DNA from: Fidelibacterota bacterium
GTDB taxonomy: Bacteria; Fidelibacterota; Marinisomatia; SCGC-AAA003-L08; GCA-002704045
Direction of reading: 5' to 3'
NCBI GenBank assembly: GCA_002704045.1
Contig: PAFF01000018.1
Location: 1-11,169 of the forward strand
Length of the DNA: 11,169 nt
Part shown: positions 1 through 8,076 of the stretch, piece after piece
How the letters are laid out: each line of letters begins with the position of its first letter
How positions within the stretch are numbered: position 1 is the first letter of the stretch
Notes under the pieces: generated by a model
The model's input: only the letters and a program-made list of their open reading frames with translations
Databases searched by the model: none
Told to the model about the DNA's origin: nothing
Position numbers and translations under genes: made by a program

Positions 1-928
1 CCCAAGAAGAAATATCACTATTAAAATTGAAACAGCTAATAAACATATAATTCATATTGGTTACATTTGATACATCCCAAGCCGATATATCATCATTAAA
101 TGTTGTTTTAGATGCAAATAAACTCTGCATATCTGTAATAAGAGAAACATCCCAATCATTTATCTCGCCATAGGTAGCTAAAGCTGATGCATTATCATCT
201 ACCCATATATCTACTGATATTTGAAGTGCATCTTTGGTTTCTGGTTTAAAGGTACCATCACAAGTAAAGTGTTGATCTGGACCTGGACCCTCACAAACCC
301 CACATTCATCCAGTGTTGCATCACCAAAGCAAGCGCCATTACAATCTTGATCCTCTGACCAATCGTACTGCCAACTTGAATTTGAAGAAAAGGATGTATG
401 TATAGCACATTTATTTTCTGCAGACATTGCATTACCATTACCAAACATATTACCCATATCATTGACATTGTCAATATCCCAAGTACTTATATCTTGATTG
501 AAATACGGAGTGCTATCAAACATTCTATGCATATTTGAGACATTTGATACATCCCAATTTGATATGTTTCCATTAAATGGAGAGCTGTAAAACATCATAG
601 ACATACTTGTTACATTGCTCACATTCCAACTGCTTAAATCTTGATCAAAAGGACACCTTACAAACATATGTACCATATTTGTCACATTTGAAACATCCCA
701 GTTACTGATATCAGAATTAAAATCTGTATCAGAAAATAAATTTTGCATATTTGTAATGTTTGAGACATCCCAGCTATTTATATCACCATATGTATTTAGA
801 GCACTAGCATTGTCTGACAGCCACAGGTCTATAGCTGTTTGTAGTGCATTTTTTGTTACAGGTACAAATAATCCTTCACAGGTAAAGTGCTGTTCAGCTC
901 CTGAACCGCCACATACTCCACATTCATC
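1..928 (-). repeat. Duplicated cassette (618-base period) of DECGVC linker plus BspA/DUF285 24-residue repeats
   Basis: Copy 1 runs 928-311 and copy 2 runs from 310 off the left edge. Both begin DECGVC, then HFTC(D/E)G, then a helix-like ALQ...DNASAL.TYG segment, then WDVSN repeats. Within copy 1 the repeat Trp residues are at 980, 1004, 1028, 1052 and 1077, a 24-residue period with one extra residue in the last. In copy 2 they are at 1186, 1211 and 1236, the last being the final residue in view. The WDVSNVTNM..MF consensus with F(N)xDIS between is that of the BspA-like surface repeat (DUF285, also called the bacterial surface 26-residue repeat). Confidence 0.85.
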
Positions 929-3709
929 AAACTCATTGCCATTACAATCACAATCACCTGTTGGTATTCCATCTCCTCCGCAAATACCACATTCATCTGC
1001 ACTGCTTAAAGTTTCGTTTAATGGAGCACAATCTAAATCATCACTAACTCCATCGTTATCATCATCACTGTCGCAAGCATCACCTTCTCCATCACCATCA
1101 TAATCAGCCTGATCTGGATTAGAATCATTAGGACAATTATCTACTGTAGCAGATTGAATTGGCGCATCACTGTCTATCCAAGAAACATTAACTATACTAC
1201 CATCATTACCATTACCAGATAAATCTGTAACAGAATTCCCTGAACCTTGGTCAAAATTATAGTATACAACTAAGCCATCTTCAGTTCCAGTGATTGATTG
1301 ATTGTAGAGATTATGAATCTCAGATTCAGATTTTGAGATATTCCAAATTCTAAATTCATCCATAGTACCATTAAAGGCTTGACCATTTGAAAAACATCCT
1401 CCATTACAATCCTGCTCCTGTCCAAGAACAACAGTTCCACCATTAGGAATTGAAAATCCTGCTTTATGATTACCCGAATATTCTAAATTACCATTTTTAT
1501 AGACATTAAAGGAGCCAGAATTATTCCAGCTCATAGCAAGATGATGAAAATCTCCATCACTGTATTCGATGTTAGTATTAGGTAAGTTTTCTCCAATAAA
1601 TTGGAAATGTAAATTTGTATATTCCATATTAATAACATTATTAAAATAAGAAAATAATGTTTGACCAGTTTGGGGTGTATTTACCTTTACCCACATTTCA
1701 AGTGTCATAGCCGTTGATGGAAAATTATTTATATCAGGAATAGAAACATAACTTCCCGCATTACCTGCAAAATTTAATGCACCGTTATTTCCTGTGCTAC
1801 TACCTGATGATGATACATAATCAGATGCAAGAGAACCACAAAAACTAACACCAGTGTTATTATCTGCAAACCCGTCGGAATCAAAATCTGCGTAGCCTAT
1901 GATTGTATTTATACAATTTCCATCACAATCATAGTTTTCTATGGGACCACTACCATTACAAACACCACATTCATCTAACTCTGAATTACCATTTGGTATA
2001 CCTGCACAATCCTCGCAAGAACTATTATTTCCATCACATACTCCACATTCATCTATCTGTGCATTTCCACCGCAGTTTCCATTGCAATCTACTACATCAG
2101 TTTCACCTGTATACATTGCAATCTCTGATAATGTAACTGCATTGTGTGAATGAGTACAACCATCAACTTGAGGGCCATAGCACATTGGTTGAGAAAAATC
2201 AAAACGTATATATCTTCCATATGTTGATGTGCCTAAATCATCGAATGTAGGATCTGACGTACTACTTAGACCTTCATTGGGTGTTGGAAGATTCCCAGAA
2301 TATGTTTCTGTCCAAGGTCCGTTTAATGAATTACCAACAGAAATCGTAAAACTTCTAGGCATACGCTCCCAGTGATACCAGGCTGGTTCTGGATGAAATA
2401 TAATCTTAGTCAAATATTCATCTGAACCTAAATCAACAGCAGCCCAATCACTACCTAATTGATCGCCTGCCCAAATCTCATAACTGTAATTATGATCAAA
2501 TAAATTTCCAGGATCACGTGCACCAGCATATGATCCGCCTATGACAGAGCTTGAAGAAACTGGTGGTAATTGAGATTCACCTATAATACAATCTTGACCT
2601 ACATTAGAACTTACTGCCAATCCTGAATGCTCACCCATATTACCATAAAAAAGTTGCTCATCACCTCCGTGATAATAATCTATAACCGCCCAAACAGGTA
2701 CAGATGAGGTTACAATCATTCCTGAAGGACCATCATTTTCTACCTTTAAATGCCATATGTTTTCACCGTAGCTTGTAAGATCATATATTGTTGAACCAAC
2801 CGTAACAGTTCCTGGCTGATTTGATACAAACGAAATATAGTCATAATGGTACAACGAAACAAACTTAGTACTAAACAGTTCAATGGGTAAAAAAGAGGTT
2901 GAAGAACCACCATCTGCATCTCCCCATCCATAAGCATTAAATAAATTTTCAGAAACTAATCTAAACGCAGCTAAATGATCACCCTGTCTTCCACCAAAAT
3001 CACCAACGTGAGAATGGCCAGAACTATTAATAGTCCAATTATAGGTGAGATTATTTCCTTCCGCAAATATATTAATGGGTGTATCAAGGCTATGTCCTAC
3101 AGAAAGCTGCCCTTGACCTATACCATATAACTCATTTTGATCTGGGATTACTATATTATTATCGGCATTACAACTTTGAAGACCTGCTTTTATAACAATC
3201 GGGTTATCAGAGGTTACTACTACAGTCTGCGAATGACTATTAGATAATCCTGTATAATTCAAATATGATTCAGAAGGTATTTGAAGAACTGAATCATATT
3301 GCTGCCCATCAGGATGTTCAACATTAACATTACAATCCTGGTCAGACACACAATAGATACCCATCTCCATTAAATCTCTTCTATCATTAGCAATACTAAA
3401 CTGAGTTCCTTTAGCTGCCTCAGGAGTAAAATGAATTTTATTTTCATCTGTATTACCATTTGAAGCAACACCAATAATTGGTTGATTAGAACTGAAATAA
3501 TCACCAGGATTAAATTGAATATCAAAATAATCACCAGCGTTGATGGTAGTTAAATAATTATCATTTTTAAATATCTCAGTATTATCTTCTACGGCTCCCA
3601 AACGTCCATTTGAATAACCACACATTTCTGTATTTAATGCAAAAATACGATATTCAGCATATAATGATGATGTTAAAAATAAAATTGAAAATAGTGCTCT
3701 ATAAAACAT
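1..3709 (-). CDS. Large mosaic surface protein: unassigned N-domain, F5/8C, LamG, TSP3 and BspA/DUF285 repeats (3' end outside window)
   Basis: I read this frame codon by codon from ATG 3709 to base 2 and found no stop: 1236 residues, C-terminus missing. Residues 1-18 are a signal peptide (MFYRALFSILFLTSSLYA, cleavage after A18). Residues 19-377 are an unassigned beta-rich region with two similar motifs around P170 (TSDNPIVIKAG) and P338 (TSSVPVWAVID). Residues 384-535 look like an F5/8 type C (discoidin/CBM32-like) domain, ending YIRFDF and EIAMYTG. Residues 541-600 hold DECGVC cysteine-rich linkers. Residues 640-845 are a concanavalin-like LamG domain (ALNFAG, FHHLAMSW, MDEFRIWN, then YYNFDQGSG). 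Residues 857-896 are a thrombospondin type 3 stretch. From residue 928 on come DECGVC linkers and BspA-type (DUF285) repeats. Its neighbours end in type IX sorting domains, so one is expected beyond the left edge. Binding of glycans or host/particle surfaces is inferred. Confidence 0.93.
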   Translation of the reverse strand, partial: MFYRALFSILFLTSSLYAEYRIFALNTEMCGYSNGRLGAVEDNTEIFKNDNYLTTINAGDYFDIQFNPGDYFSSNQPIIGVASNGNTDENKIHFTPEAAKGTQFSIANDRRDLMEMGIYCVSDQDCNVNVEHPDGQQYDSVLQIPSESYLNYTGLSNSHSQTVVVTSDNPIVIKAGLQSCNADNNIVIPDQNELYGIGQGQLSVGHSLDTPINIFAEGNNLTYNWTINSSGHSHVGDFGGRQGDHLAAFRLVSENLFNAYGWGDADGGSSTSFLPIELFSTKFVSLYHYDYISFVSNQPGTVTVGSTIYDLTSYGENIWHLKVENDGPSGMIVTSSVPVWAVIDYYHGGDEQLFYGNMGEHSGLAVSSNVGQDCIIGESQLPPVSSSSVIGGSYAGARDPGNLFDHNYSYEIWAGDQLGSDWAAVDLGSDEYLTKIIFHPEPAWYHWERMPRSFTISVGNSLNGPWTETYSGNLPTPNEGLSSTSDPTFDDLGTSTYGRYIRFDFSQPMCYGPQVDGCTHSHNAVTLSEIAMYTGETDVVDCNGNCGGNAQIDECGVCDGNNSSCEDCAGIPNGNSELDECGVCNGSGPIENYDCDGNCINTIIGYADFDSDGFADNNTGVSFCGSLASDYVSSSGSSTGNNGALNFAGNAGSYVSIPDINNFPSTAMTLEMWVKVNTPQTGQTLFSYFNNVINMEYTNLHFQFIGENLPNTNIEYSDGDFHHLAMSWNNSGSFNVYKNGNLEYSGNHKAGFSIPNGGTVVLGQEQDCNGGCFSNGQAFNGTMDEFRIWNISKSESEIHNLYNQSITGTEDGLVVYYNFDQGSGNSVTDLSGNGNDGSIVNVSWIDSDAPIQSATVDNCPNDSNPDQADYDGDGEGDACDSDDDNDGVSDDLDCAPLNETLSSADECGICGGDGIPTGDCDCNGNEFDECGVCGGSGAEQHFTCEGLFVPVTKNALQTAIDLWLSDNASALNTYGDINSWDVSNITNMQNLFSDTDFNSDISNWDVSNVTNMVHMFVRCPFDQDLSSWNVSNVTSMSMMFYSSPFNGNISNWDVSNVSNMHRMFDSTPYFNQDISTWDIDNVNDMGNMFGNGNAMSAENKCAIHTSFSSNSSWQYDWSEDQDCNGACFGDATLDECGVCEGPGPDQHFTCDGTFKPETKDALQISVDIWVDDNASALATYGEINDWDVSLITDMQSLFASKTTFNDDISAWDVSNVTNMNYMFISCFNFNSDISSW

Positions 3710-3710
3710 A

Positions 3711-3719
3711 CTTTCCCCT
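3711..3719 (-). promoter_or_regulatory. Ribosome binding site of the left-hand large gene
   Basis: The minus strand reads AGGGGAAAGT directly before the ATG at 3709. The AGGGG core is five bases from the start codon. It is the clearest ribosome binding site in the window and fixes the start of a gene that begins with a good signal peptide. Confidence 0.75.
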
Positions 3720-3722
3720 AAG

Positions 3723-3863
3723 TTAAATTGTTTGATTAATTTTTTTTGATCTATAAACAGAAAAACGACTACTGTACGAAATAAATTTCAACAAATAGCC
3801 GATTGTTAATAACGTAAAAATAATAAATGCCGAAAAAAGCATTATTATATTTTTCTCCTCCAT
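3723..3863 (-). CDS. Possible 46-residue single-pass membrane protein
   Basis: A small frame lies in the gap between the two large genes. It starts ATG GAG GAG at 3863 and ends TAA at 3723, 13 bases before the next gene's ATG. The product begins MEEKNIIM, has a strongly hydrophobic stretch at about residues 6-25 (LFSAFIIFTLLTIGYLL) and a basic tail (R33, R38, K40, K41). By the positive-inside rule the C-terminus would face the cytoplasm. No Shine-Dalgarno sequence precedes the first ATG. The GGAGGAG created by codons 1-3 sits 12 bases before a second in-frame ATG (3842, giving 39 residues), which is rather far. It matches no family I recognise. Against it: an AT-rich hairpin overlaps its 5' half, and a frame of this size can arise by chance. 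The bases upstream (3864-3948) show no convincing promoter. Confidence 0.4.
   Translation of the reverse strand: MEEKNIIMLFSAFIIFTLLTIGYLLKFISYSSRFSVYRSKKINQTI
3816..3854 (-). other. AT-rich hairpin in the intergenic gap, possible weak terminator or leader structure
   Basis: On the minus strand, an arm ending AATAATGC (3854-3839) pairs with one starting GCATTTATTATTTTT (3830-3816) around an 8-base loop, TTTTTTCG. The stem has about 14 pairs with two single-base bulges, and its 3' arm ends in five T. It could be an intrinsic terminator with A- and T-tracts on either side, but only two pairs are G-C, so it would be weak. It overlaps the first third of the small ORF. Confidence 0.3.
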
Positions 3864-3948
3864 TAGTTTATTGGTTTTTCTAAATAAAACTCTGCCCTCT
3901 ACTTAGCCAATAAACATTATCTAAATTAATTAAAAAGTATACCCTTGT

Positions 3949-6900
3949 CTACTTGACTAAAGTTAACTTTTTAATATATTCCCCATACTCCAATTCAAAT
4001 TTAATAAAGTAAATACCGGTAGAATACATATCAGCATTCCAAGTAATCGTATGAAAACCTGCATTCATGATACCATCGTGTAATATTTCAACCTCTTTAC
4101 CCATAATATCAAAAATTGTAATTGATATAGACATATCAGATGGCATTGAAAAATCTACATTAGCTACTGGATTGAATGGATTTGGATAAACTGAAGATAA
4201 ACTAAAATCTAAAGGTATAGCGTTTTCAACTATTATATTTTCTACATTATACATTTGATTCGAATTCCATTCAGATACCTGTTGTGCATTGATATCCATT
4301 ATACTATTGGTATTTGAATCATACATTTTAAACGTTGGGATATCACCTGAATTAAAGTAACCCTTAGTTTCTTCTAATCCATTGGAACCCATAGCCACAA
4401 CATCAATATATCTAACATCTCCGAACCATGATCTTGAACCAGCAAGCATATCACCATTGTAGATTAGGATAATATCACCCTCATCAAAATTTAATTTATC
4501 TAAATCAGATTGATTAAAATAGTAAAACGCCTGCTCATTTGACTGATTGACCTTATAATCATAATTGATTTCAAAATTTGAATTATGATTATATCGGCCT
4601 AAATCTTCTGAGCAATTCCAGTAAAAATCAAATTCTTCGTTTTCATCTATACACTCTTCAGAAACATCAACGATATATCCACTGTTAAGCGGCAATCCAG
4701 AGTTTGCCAATGAACCAACCCAATCACAATCTCCATTTTCATCGCGTATACAAATAGCAGATGCATTAGAGGTCATAATTCTATCGAAACAATTATTAAA
4801 TTCGTCTGGAAGCACATTTTTTAACAATGATTGATCACTAGCATTGTATGATATATAATTTAAATCAGGACCAAGTGTATAATTTGATGTGTTGATACCA
4901 TCACCGTTTGTATCTTCATTACATCTATCACAAGGAACACCATTTTCAACAGATATGACATAGGGTTCAGACTCTGAATTATACATCCAATATCCATCAT
5001 AGCAGCTAATGTTATCAATGGAACCAACATACTGATCTGATTCTTCTAGCCAAGTAGAAGCAGTCCCAGCTCCAATGATACTTGTAATAACACCCTCTCC
5101 AAGCATTGATGATAATGATTTATCTTCGTTTGTATAAGGAAAGGAAATCATACTAAATCCAGGTAAAACTGTAACCTCATATAGCTCACAGTCGTTAACT
5201 CCATTATTATCGATATCTAAACCTTCTCCAAACCAGGTATTGGTGCAATCTACCGAAAAGTCAAAATAATCTTGATCTTGGTCGTTACAAGAAACAGCCT
5301 GATTTTCTTCAAAACTTAAATTAAAACCTGAAATGGATACTTCAACATCCTCAACTGAATAATTTACTTGATCAGTGCTAAACTGACACTCAATTAAAGT
5401 AATATCATCATTAATTGAAATAGTTGAAACATTAGACGAAGATATTGTATTTCCATCTATTTCTGCACCTAGAACGCCAGTACATTCAGTAATGTAAAAT
5501 TCATCACCAATTGATAGTTCAATTTCGTAATTATCTACGTACCAGGCATTAGACATATTAACCTGAATAATACCAAAATTGTCATTTGTATCAAGATTCA
5601 AATCTAGATCCATATCAATCCAACACTCTGGAAAAGAAACTAAACAAATTTGTGAAAAATCATTTGAAAGATCACCCGAATCATTTTGCGCGTAAACATC
5701 ATAACAATATTCTACAAAATCATCTAATCCATCTGTACTATCAAAAAAGCTATTTGTTTGTAAATACGTTGGATTTGCCATGTCCTCGTCATCACTGTAA
5801 AAGAGAACATAATTTTCAACACAGTCAATTGAATCCCAACTGATTTCTATACCCAGTGGCTGAGAAATACCGGATATATTACTTGGATTTGGTAAAATTC
5901 CTGAAGACACCTGTGATAAAATATTATCTGTTTCAATAAACGCATTATTATTGTCTTTGACCATTTGAATATCTGAAATATTAAAATCTGATGAACTACA
6001 TTGTGGTTCAAAATATAAAGTTAAAAACTCAATTTCATTTGTATATGTATCTAATAGGTCATAACAGAATACAGAATTCTCTTGAATCTCGCAGTTATCA
6101 TTTGATGTACTAATTAAATCTAAATTTGAAATACTAAAGCCTAAAACATCAATATCTACATCTGAAGAATAACTTAGGTTTAATGTACCATCTTCGACCT
6201 CAAATTCACCTTGTTCAACAGAGTTTAAAACTAAACTTCCTTCTCCCCAAGGCGTTTCATCTCCAGTATCACAGCTGCCATCTCCATCAAAATCACTACC
6301 ATCTCCATCCGTATCAATTTGACCATCATCATTAAAATCTAAACCTGGGTCATAGAAGCCTAAACTACAATCATCACAACCATCATTGTCATCATCACTA
6401 CACACAAATTGATTAAATCTATCTGAATCTTCAAAATCCTCTTTACCATCATTATCATCATCAGAGTCACAGTCATTGGTAATAGAATCCATATCATTAT
6501 CTAAAATTGTTGTACCTAACGTATTAGAATCATCGCCTACATTAATTATATCACTCAAATAAATACATTCATTTGGATTAATAATATTAAAGCTGCATTC
6601 AACTATTTCACCTGATCCTGATTCTTTGTAATTATTTTCTAGACTAAATCCAATTACATCACCATATGAGTTATTTTGAATCTCAAACAAATCATCATTA
6701 TCAATACAACTACTCAATTCTGCATTATTAAGTTTTAACTGAAATGCGTGCAGATCAACATTACAATTATATAAAATTGCTAATGTATTATTATCATAAT
6801 CAATAGTCATGTCTAAACCACAATCACCCCATTGTGAACCATCTATATCACCGCAAACACCATCATTATCAAAGTCATTATCAAAATCAAAAGGACAAAT

Positions 6901-8055
6901 ATCACAATCATCGGCTACACCATCATTATCAGTATCACCACTTTCAACACTTGGATTTAAATCACTTTCATCAGCACATCCATCATTATCATCATCGTTA
7001 TCACACAAATCCCCTAAACCATCAAGATCAGAATCCAATTGACTATCATTAGAAATTTCAGGACAGTTATCAACATCGCCACAAACTCCATCCGAATCAA
7101 TATCATTATTAGCATCATAGAGACAATCATCACAATCATCAGCTACACCATCATTATCAGTATCACCACTTTCAACACTTGGATTTAAATCATTTTCGTC
7201 CACACATCCATCATTATCATCATCACTGTCACAAACATCTCCCAGTCCATCAAGATCATTATCTGCTTGATCATTATTTGATGTATTAACACAATTGTCA
7301 AATTCATCGCAAACTAAATCACCATCAGCATCACTATCGCCTTCAATTAGTCCCGTATTGCCATCAACGCAATCTCCGCAATAATCTATAAAAGCAACAC
7401 CACCCCAATCAGCATTACAATCTAAAAGACAATCATTATCAGGATTATTATCACAGTTACCACAATTATCTAAAACAGCATCACCACCCCAAATACCATT
7501 ACAATCTTGTTCGCAGTCGTTTGTTGTATCATAGTCACAAGTTCCACACATATCTTCTAATGCTAAACCAAAACAATCACCAAAACAATCTTGCGGACAA
7601 TTAGGAACTTCCTCGCAAGAAGACTCTGGGAAAGAGCTTAATTCGTTAGTTTGAGAATCACCACCGGCAACTATTACATTATCAAAGCAAATATCAAGAT
7701 CTATACCAGGTGTAAATTCACAACTTAATAATCTTCCATTAGAACTTGCTTCTAGGTAATCTGCCATAAAAGAAAATCCAATAAAAAGAGATCCCTGATT
7801 AGTTACTGAGAATATCTCATTTGTACATTCCAAATCATCTAAACCATCAAGTGTAAGCTGGAAACCATAAATGTTATTTATACTATTGTAAAGTATATCA
7901 AACGTTCCTTCAGTTCCATCAATATTATCAATTGTCAGACAAACATTTTCACCATCTTCAATGCCTAAACAATCATATTCTGTATTATTACTAGATAAAG
8001 CAATACTCGATACTAGCAATAATTTTATAATCATATTCATTTTTTTATTTAACAT
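3949..8055 (-). CDS. Complete modular exported protein with cohesin-like modules, TSP3 repeats, FN3 domain and T9SS sorting domain
   Basis: The protein has 1368 residues. The N-terminus has two Lys and then a hydrophobic stretch (residues 9-21), as in a signal peptide. The start at 8055 has only a weak AGG ten bases upstream, and Met6 or Met8 are possible alternatives. Modules in order: cohesin-like beta module 36-145; cysteine-rich DxCG linkers 151-232; thrombospondin type 3 calcium repeats 238-404; cohesin-like module 408-515; second acidic TSP3-like stretch 519-600; third beta module 603-718; fibronectin type III 721-808; fourth beta module 811-923; a divergent two-fold repeat at 958-1132 (GFSMISFP, then LNYISYNA, each followed by a GSI/GSL and GY motif); a beta module 1174-1275 with GDIILIYNGDMLAGS; and a type A sorting domain 1288-1368. 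There is no catalytic motif. It lies 21 bases after the upstream sorting-domain gene and is probably in its operon. A structural, adhesive or ligand-binding surface role is inferred. Confidence 0.93.
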   Translation of the reverse strand: MLNKKMNMIIKLLLVSSIALSSNNTEYDCLGIEDGENVCLTIDNIDGTEGTFDILYNSINNIYGFQLTLDGLDDLECTNEIFSVTNQGSLFIGFSFMADYLEASSNGRLLSCEFTPGIDLDICFDNVIVAGGDSQTNELSSFPESSCEEVPNCPQDCFGDCFGLALEDMCGTCDYDTTNDCEQDCNGIWGGDAVLDNCGNCDNNPDNDCLLDCNADWGGVAFIDYCGDCVDGNTGLIEGDSDADGDLVCDEFDNCVNTSNNDQADNDLDGLGDVCDSDDDNDGCVDENDLNPSVESGDTDNDGVADDCDDCLYDANNDIDSDGVCGDVDNCPEISNDSQLDSDLDGLGDLCDNDDDNDGCADESDLNPSVESGDTDNDGVADDCDICPFDFDNDFDNDGVCGDIDGSQWGDCGLDMTIDYDNNTLAILYNCNVDLHAFQLKLNNAELSSCIDNDDLFEIQNNSYGDVIGFSLENNYKESGSGEIVECSFNIINPNECIYLSDIINVGDDSNTLGTTILDNDMDSITNDCDSDDDNDGKEDFEDSDRFNQFVCSDDDNDGCDDCSLGFYDPGLDFNDDGQIDTDGDGSDFDGDGSCDTGDETPWGEGSLVLNSVEQGEFEVEDGTLNLSYSSDVDIDVLGFSISNLDLISTSNDNCEIQENSVFCYDLLDTYTNEIEFLTLYFEPQCSSSDFNISDIQMVKDNNNAFIETDNILSQVSSGILPNPSNISGISQPLGIEISWDSIDCVENYVLFYSDDEDMANPTYLQTNSFFDSTDGLDDFVEYCYDVYAQNDSGDLSNDFSQICLVSFPECWIDMDLDLNLDTNDNFGIIQVNMSNAWYVDNYEIELSIGDEFYITECTGVLGAEIDGNTISSSNVSTISINDDITLIECQFSTDQVNYSVEDVEVSISGFNLSFEENQAVSCNDQDQDYFDFSVDCTNTWFGEGLDIDNNGVNDCELYEVTVLPGFSMISFPYTNEDKSLSSMLGEGVITSIIGAGTASTWLEESDQYVGSIDNISCYDGYWMYNSESEPYVISVENGVPCDRCNEDTNGDGINTSNYTLGPDLNYISYNASDQSLLKNVLPDEFNNCFDRIMTSNASAICIRDENGDCDWVGSLANSGLPLNSGYIVDVSEECIDENEEFDFYWNCSEDLGRYNHNSNFEINYDYKVNQSNEQAFYYFNQSDLDKLNFDEGDIILIYNGDMLAGSRSWFGDVRYIDVVAMGSNGLEETKGYFNSGDIPTFKMYDSNTNSIMDINAQQVSEWNSNQMYNVENIIVENAIPLDFSLSSVYPNPFNPVANVDFSMPSDMSISITIFDIMGKEVEILHDGIMNAGFHTITWNADMYSTGIYFIKFELEYGEYIKKLTLVK
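3952..4194 (-). other. Type IX secretion C-terminal sorting domain of the 1368-residue protein
   Basis: The last 81 residues begin VYPNPFNPVANVDFSMP, continue with TIFDIMGKEV and GFHTITWNADMYSTGIYFI, and end KKLTLVK. This is the same motif order as in the preceding gene and marks the protein as a type IX secretion substrate. Confidence 0.9.
6844..7344 (-). repeat. Thrombospondin type 3 repeats with a 76-residue tandem duplication
   Basis: Residues 238-404 of the protein are rich in DxDxDGxxD calcium loops. A 228-base period is visible: NPSVESGDTDNDGVADDCD occurs at residues 291 and 367. At DNA level 6901-6964 and 7129-7192 differ at one base in 64, with 51 consecutive identical bases (6914-6964 and 7142-7192), while the flanking parts of the two units are clearly more diverged. 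TSP3 repeats bind many calcium ions and act as rigid spacers in exported proteins. Confidence 0.9.
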
Positions 8056-8076
8056 ATTATTATTACCTAGTATTTA

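Noticed and set aside
1..3709. Left third as a pseudogene or intergenic region
   Set aside because: Small frames here in other registers (for example 211-474 and 2746-2937 on the minus strand) give no domain-like protein, whereas the frame from 3709 is continuous and rich in recognisable domains.
3864..3948. Promoter candidates (TAGACA and GATAAT-like hexamers) in the gap
   Set aside because: No pair has both acceptable hexamers and a 16-18 base spacing, and such matches are expected by chance in AT-rich DNA.
3932..3954. Inverted repeat AAGTA...TACTT followed by T residues at the end of the 1368-residue gene
   Set aside because: The stem is only five A/T-rich pairs with a 10-base loop and overlaps the stop codon; too weak to call a terminator.
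6809..7052. Plus-strand frames rich in His, Ser and Pro (also at 756-1103, 1903-2153, 5586-5843 and 9840-10145)
   Set aside because: They are antisense to Asp/Asn-rich repeats. Their composition is what reverse reading of GAT and AAT codons gives, and they have no ribosome site or domain.
6901..7275. Regular repeats as a CRISPR array
   Set aside because: The repeats are in-frame units of coding sequence with periods of 72, 228 and about 306 bases and no unique spacers between identical short repeats.
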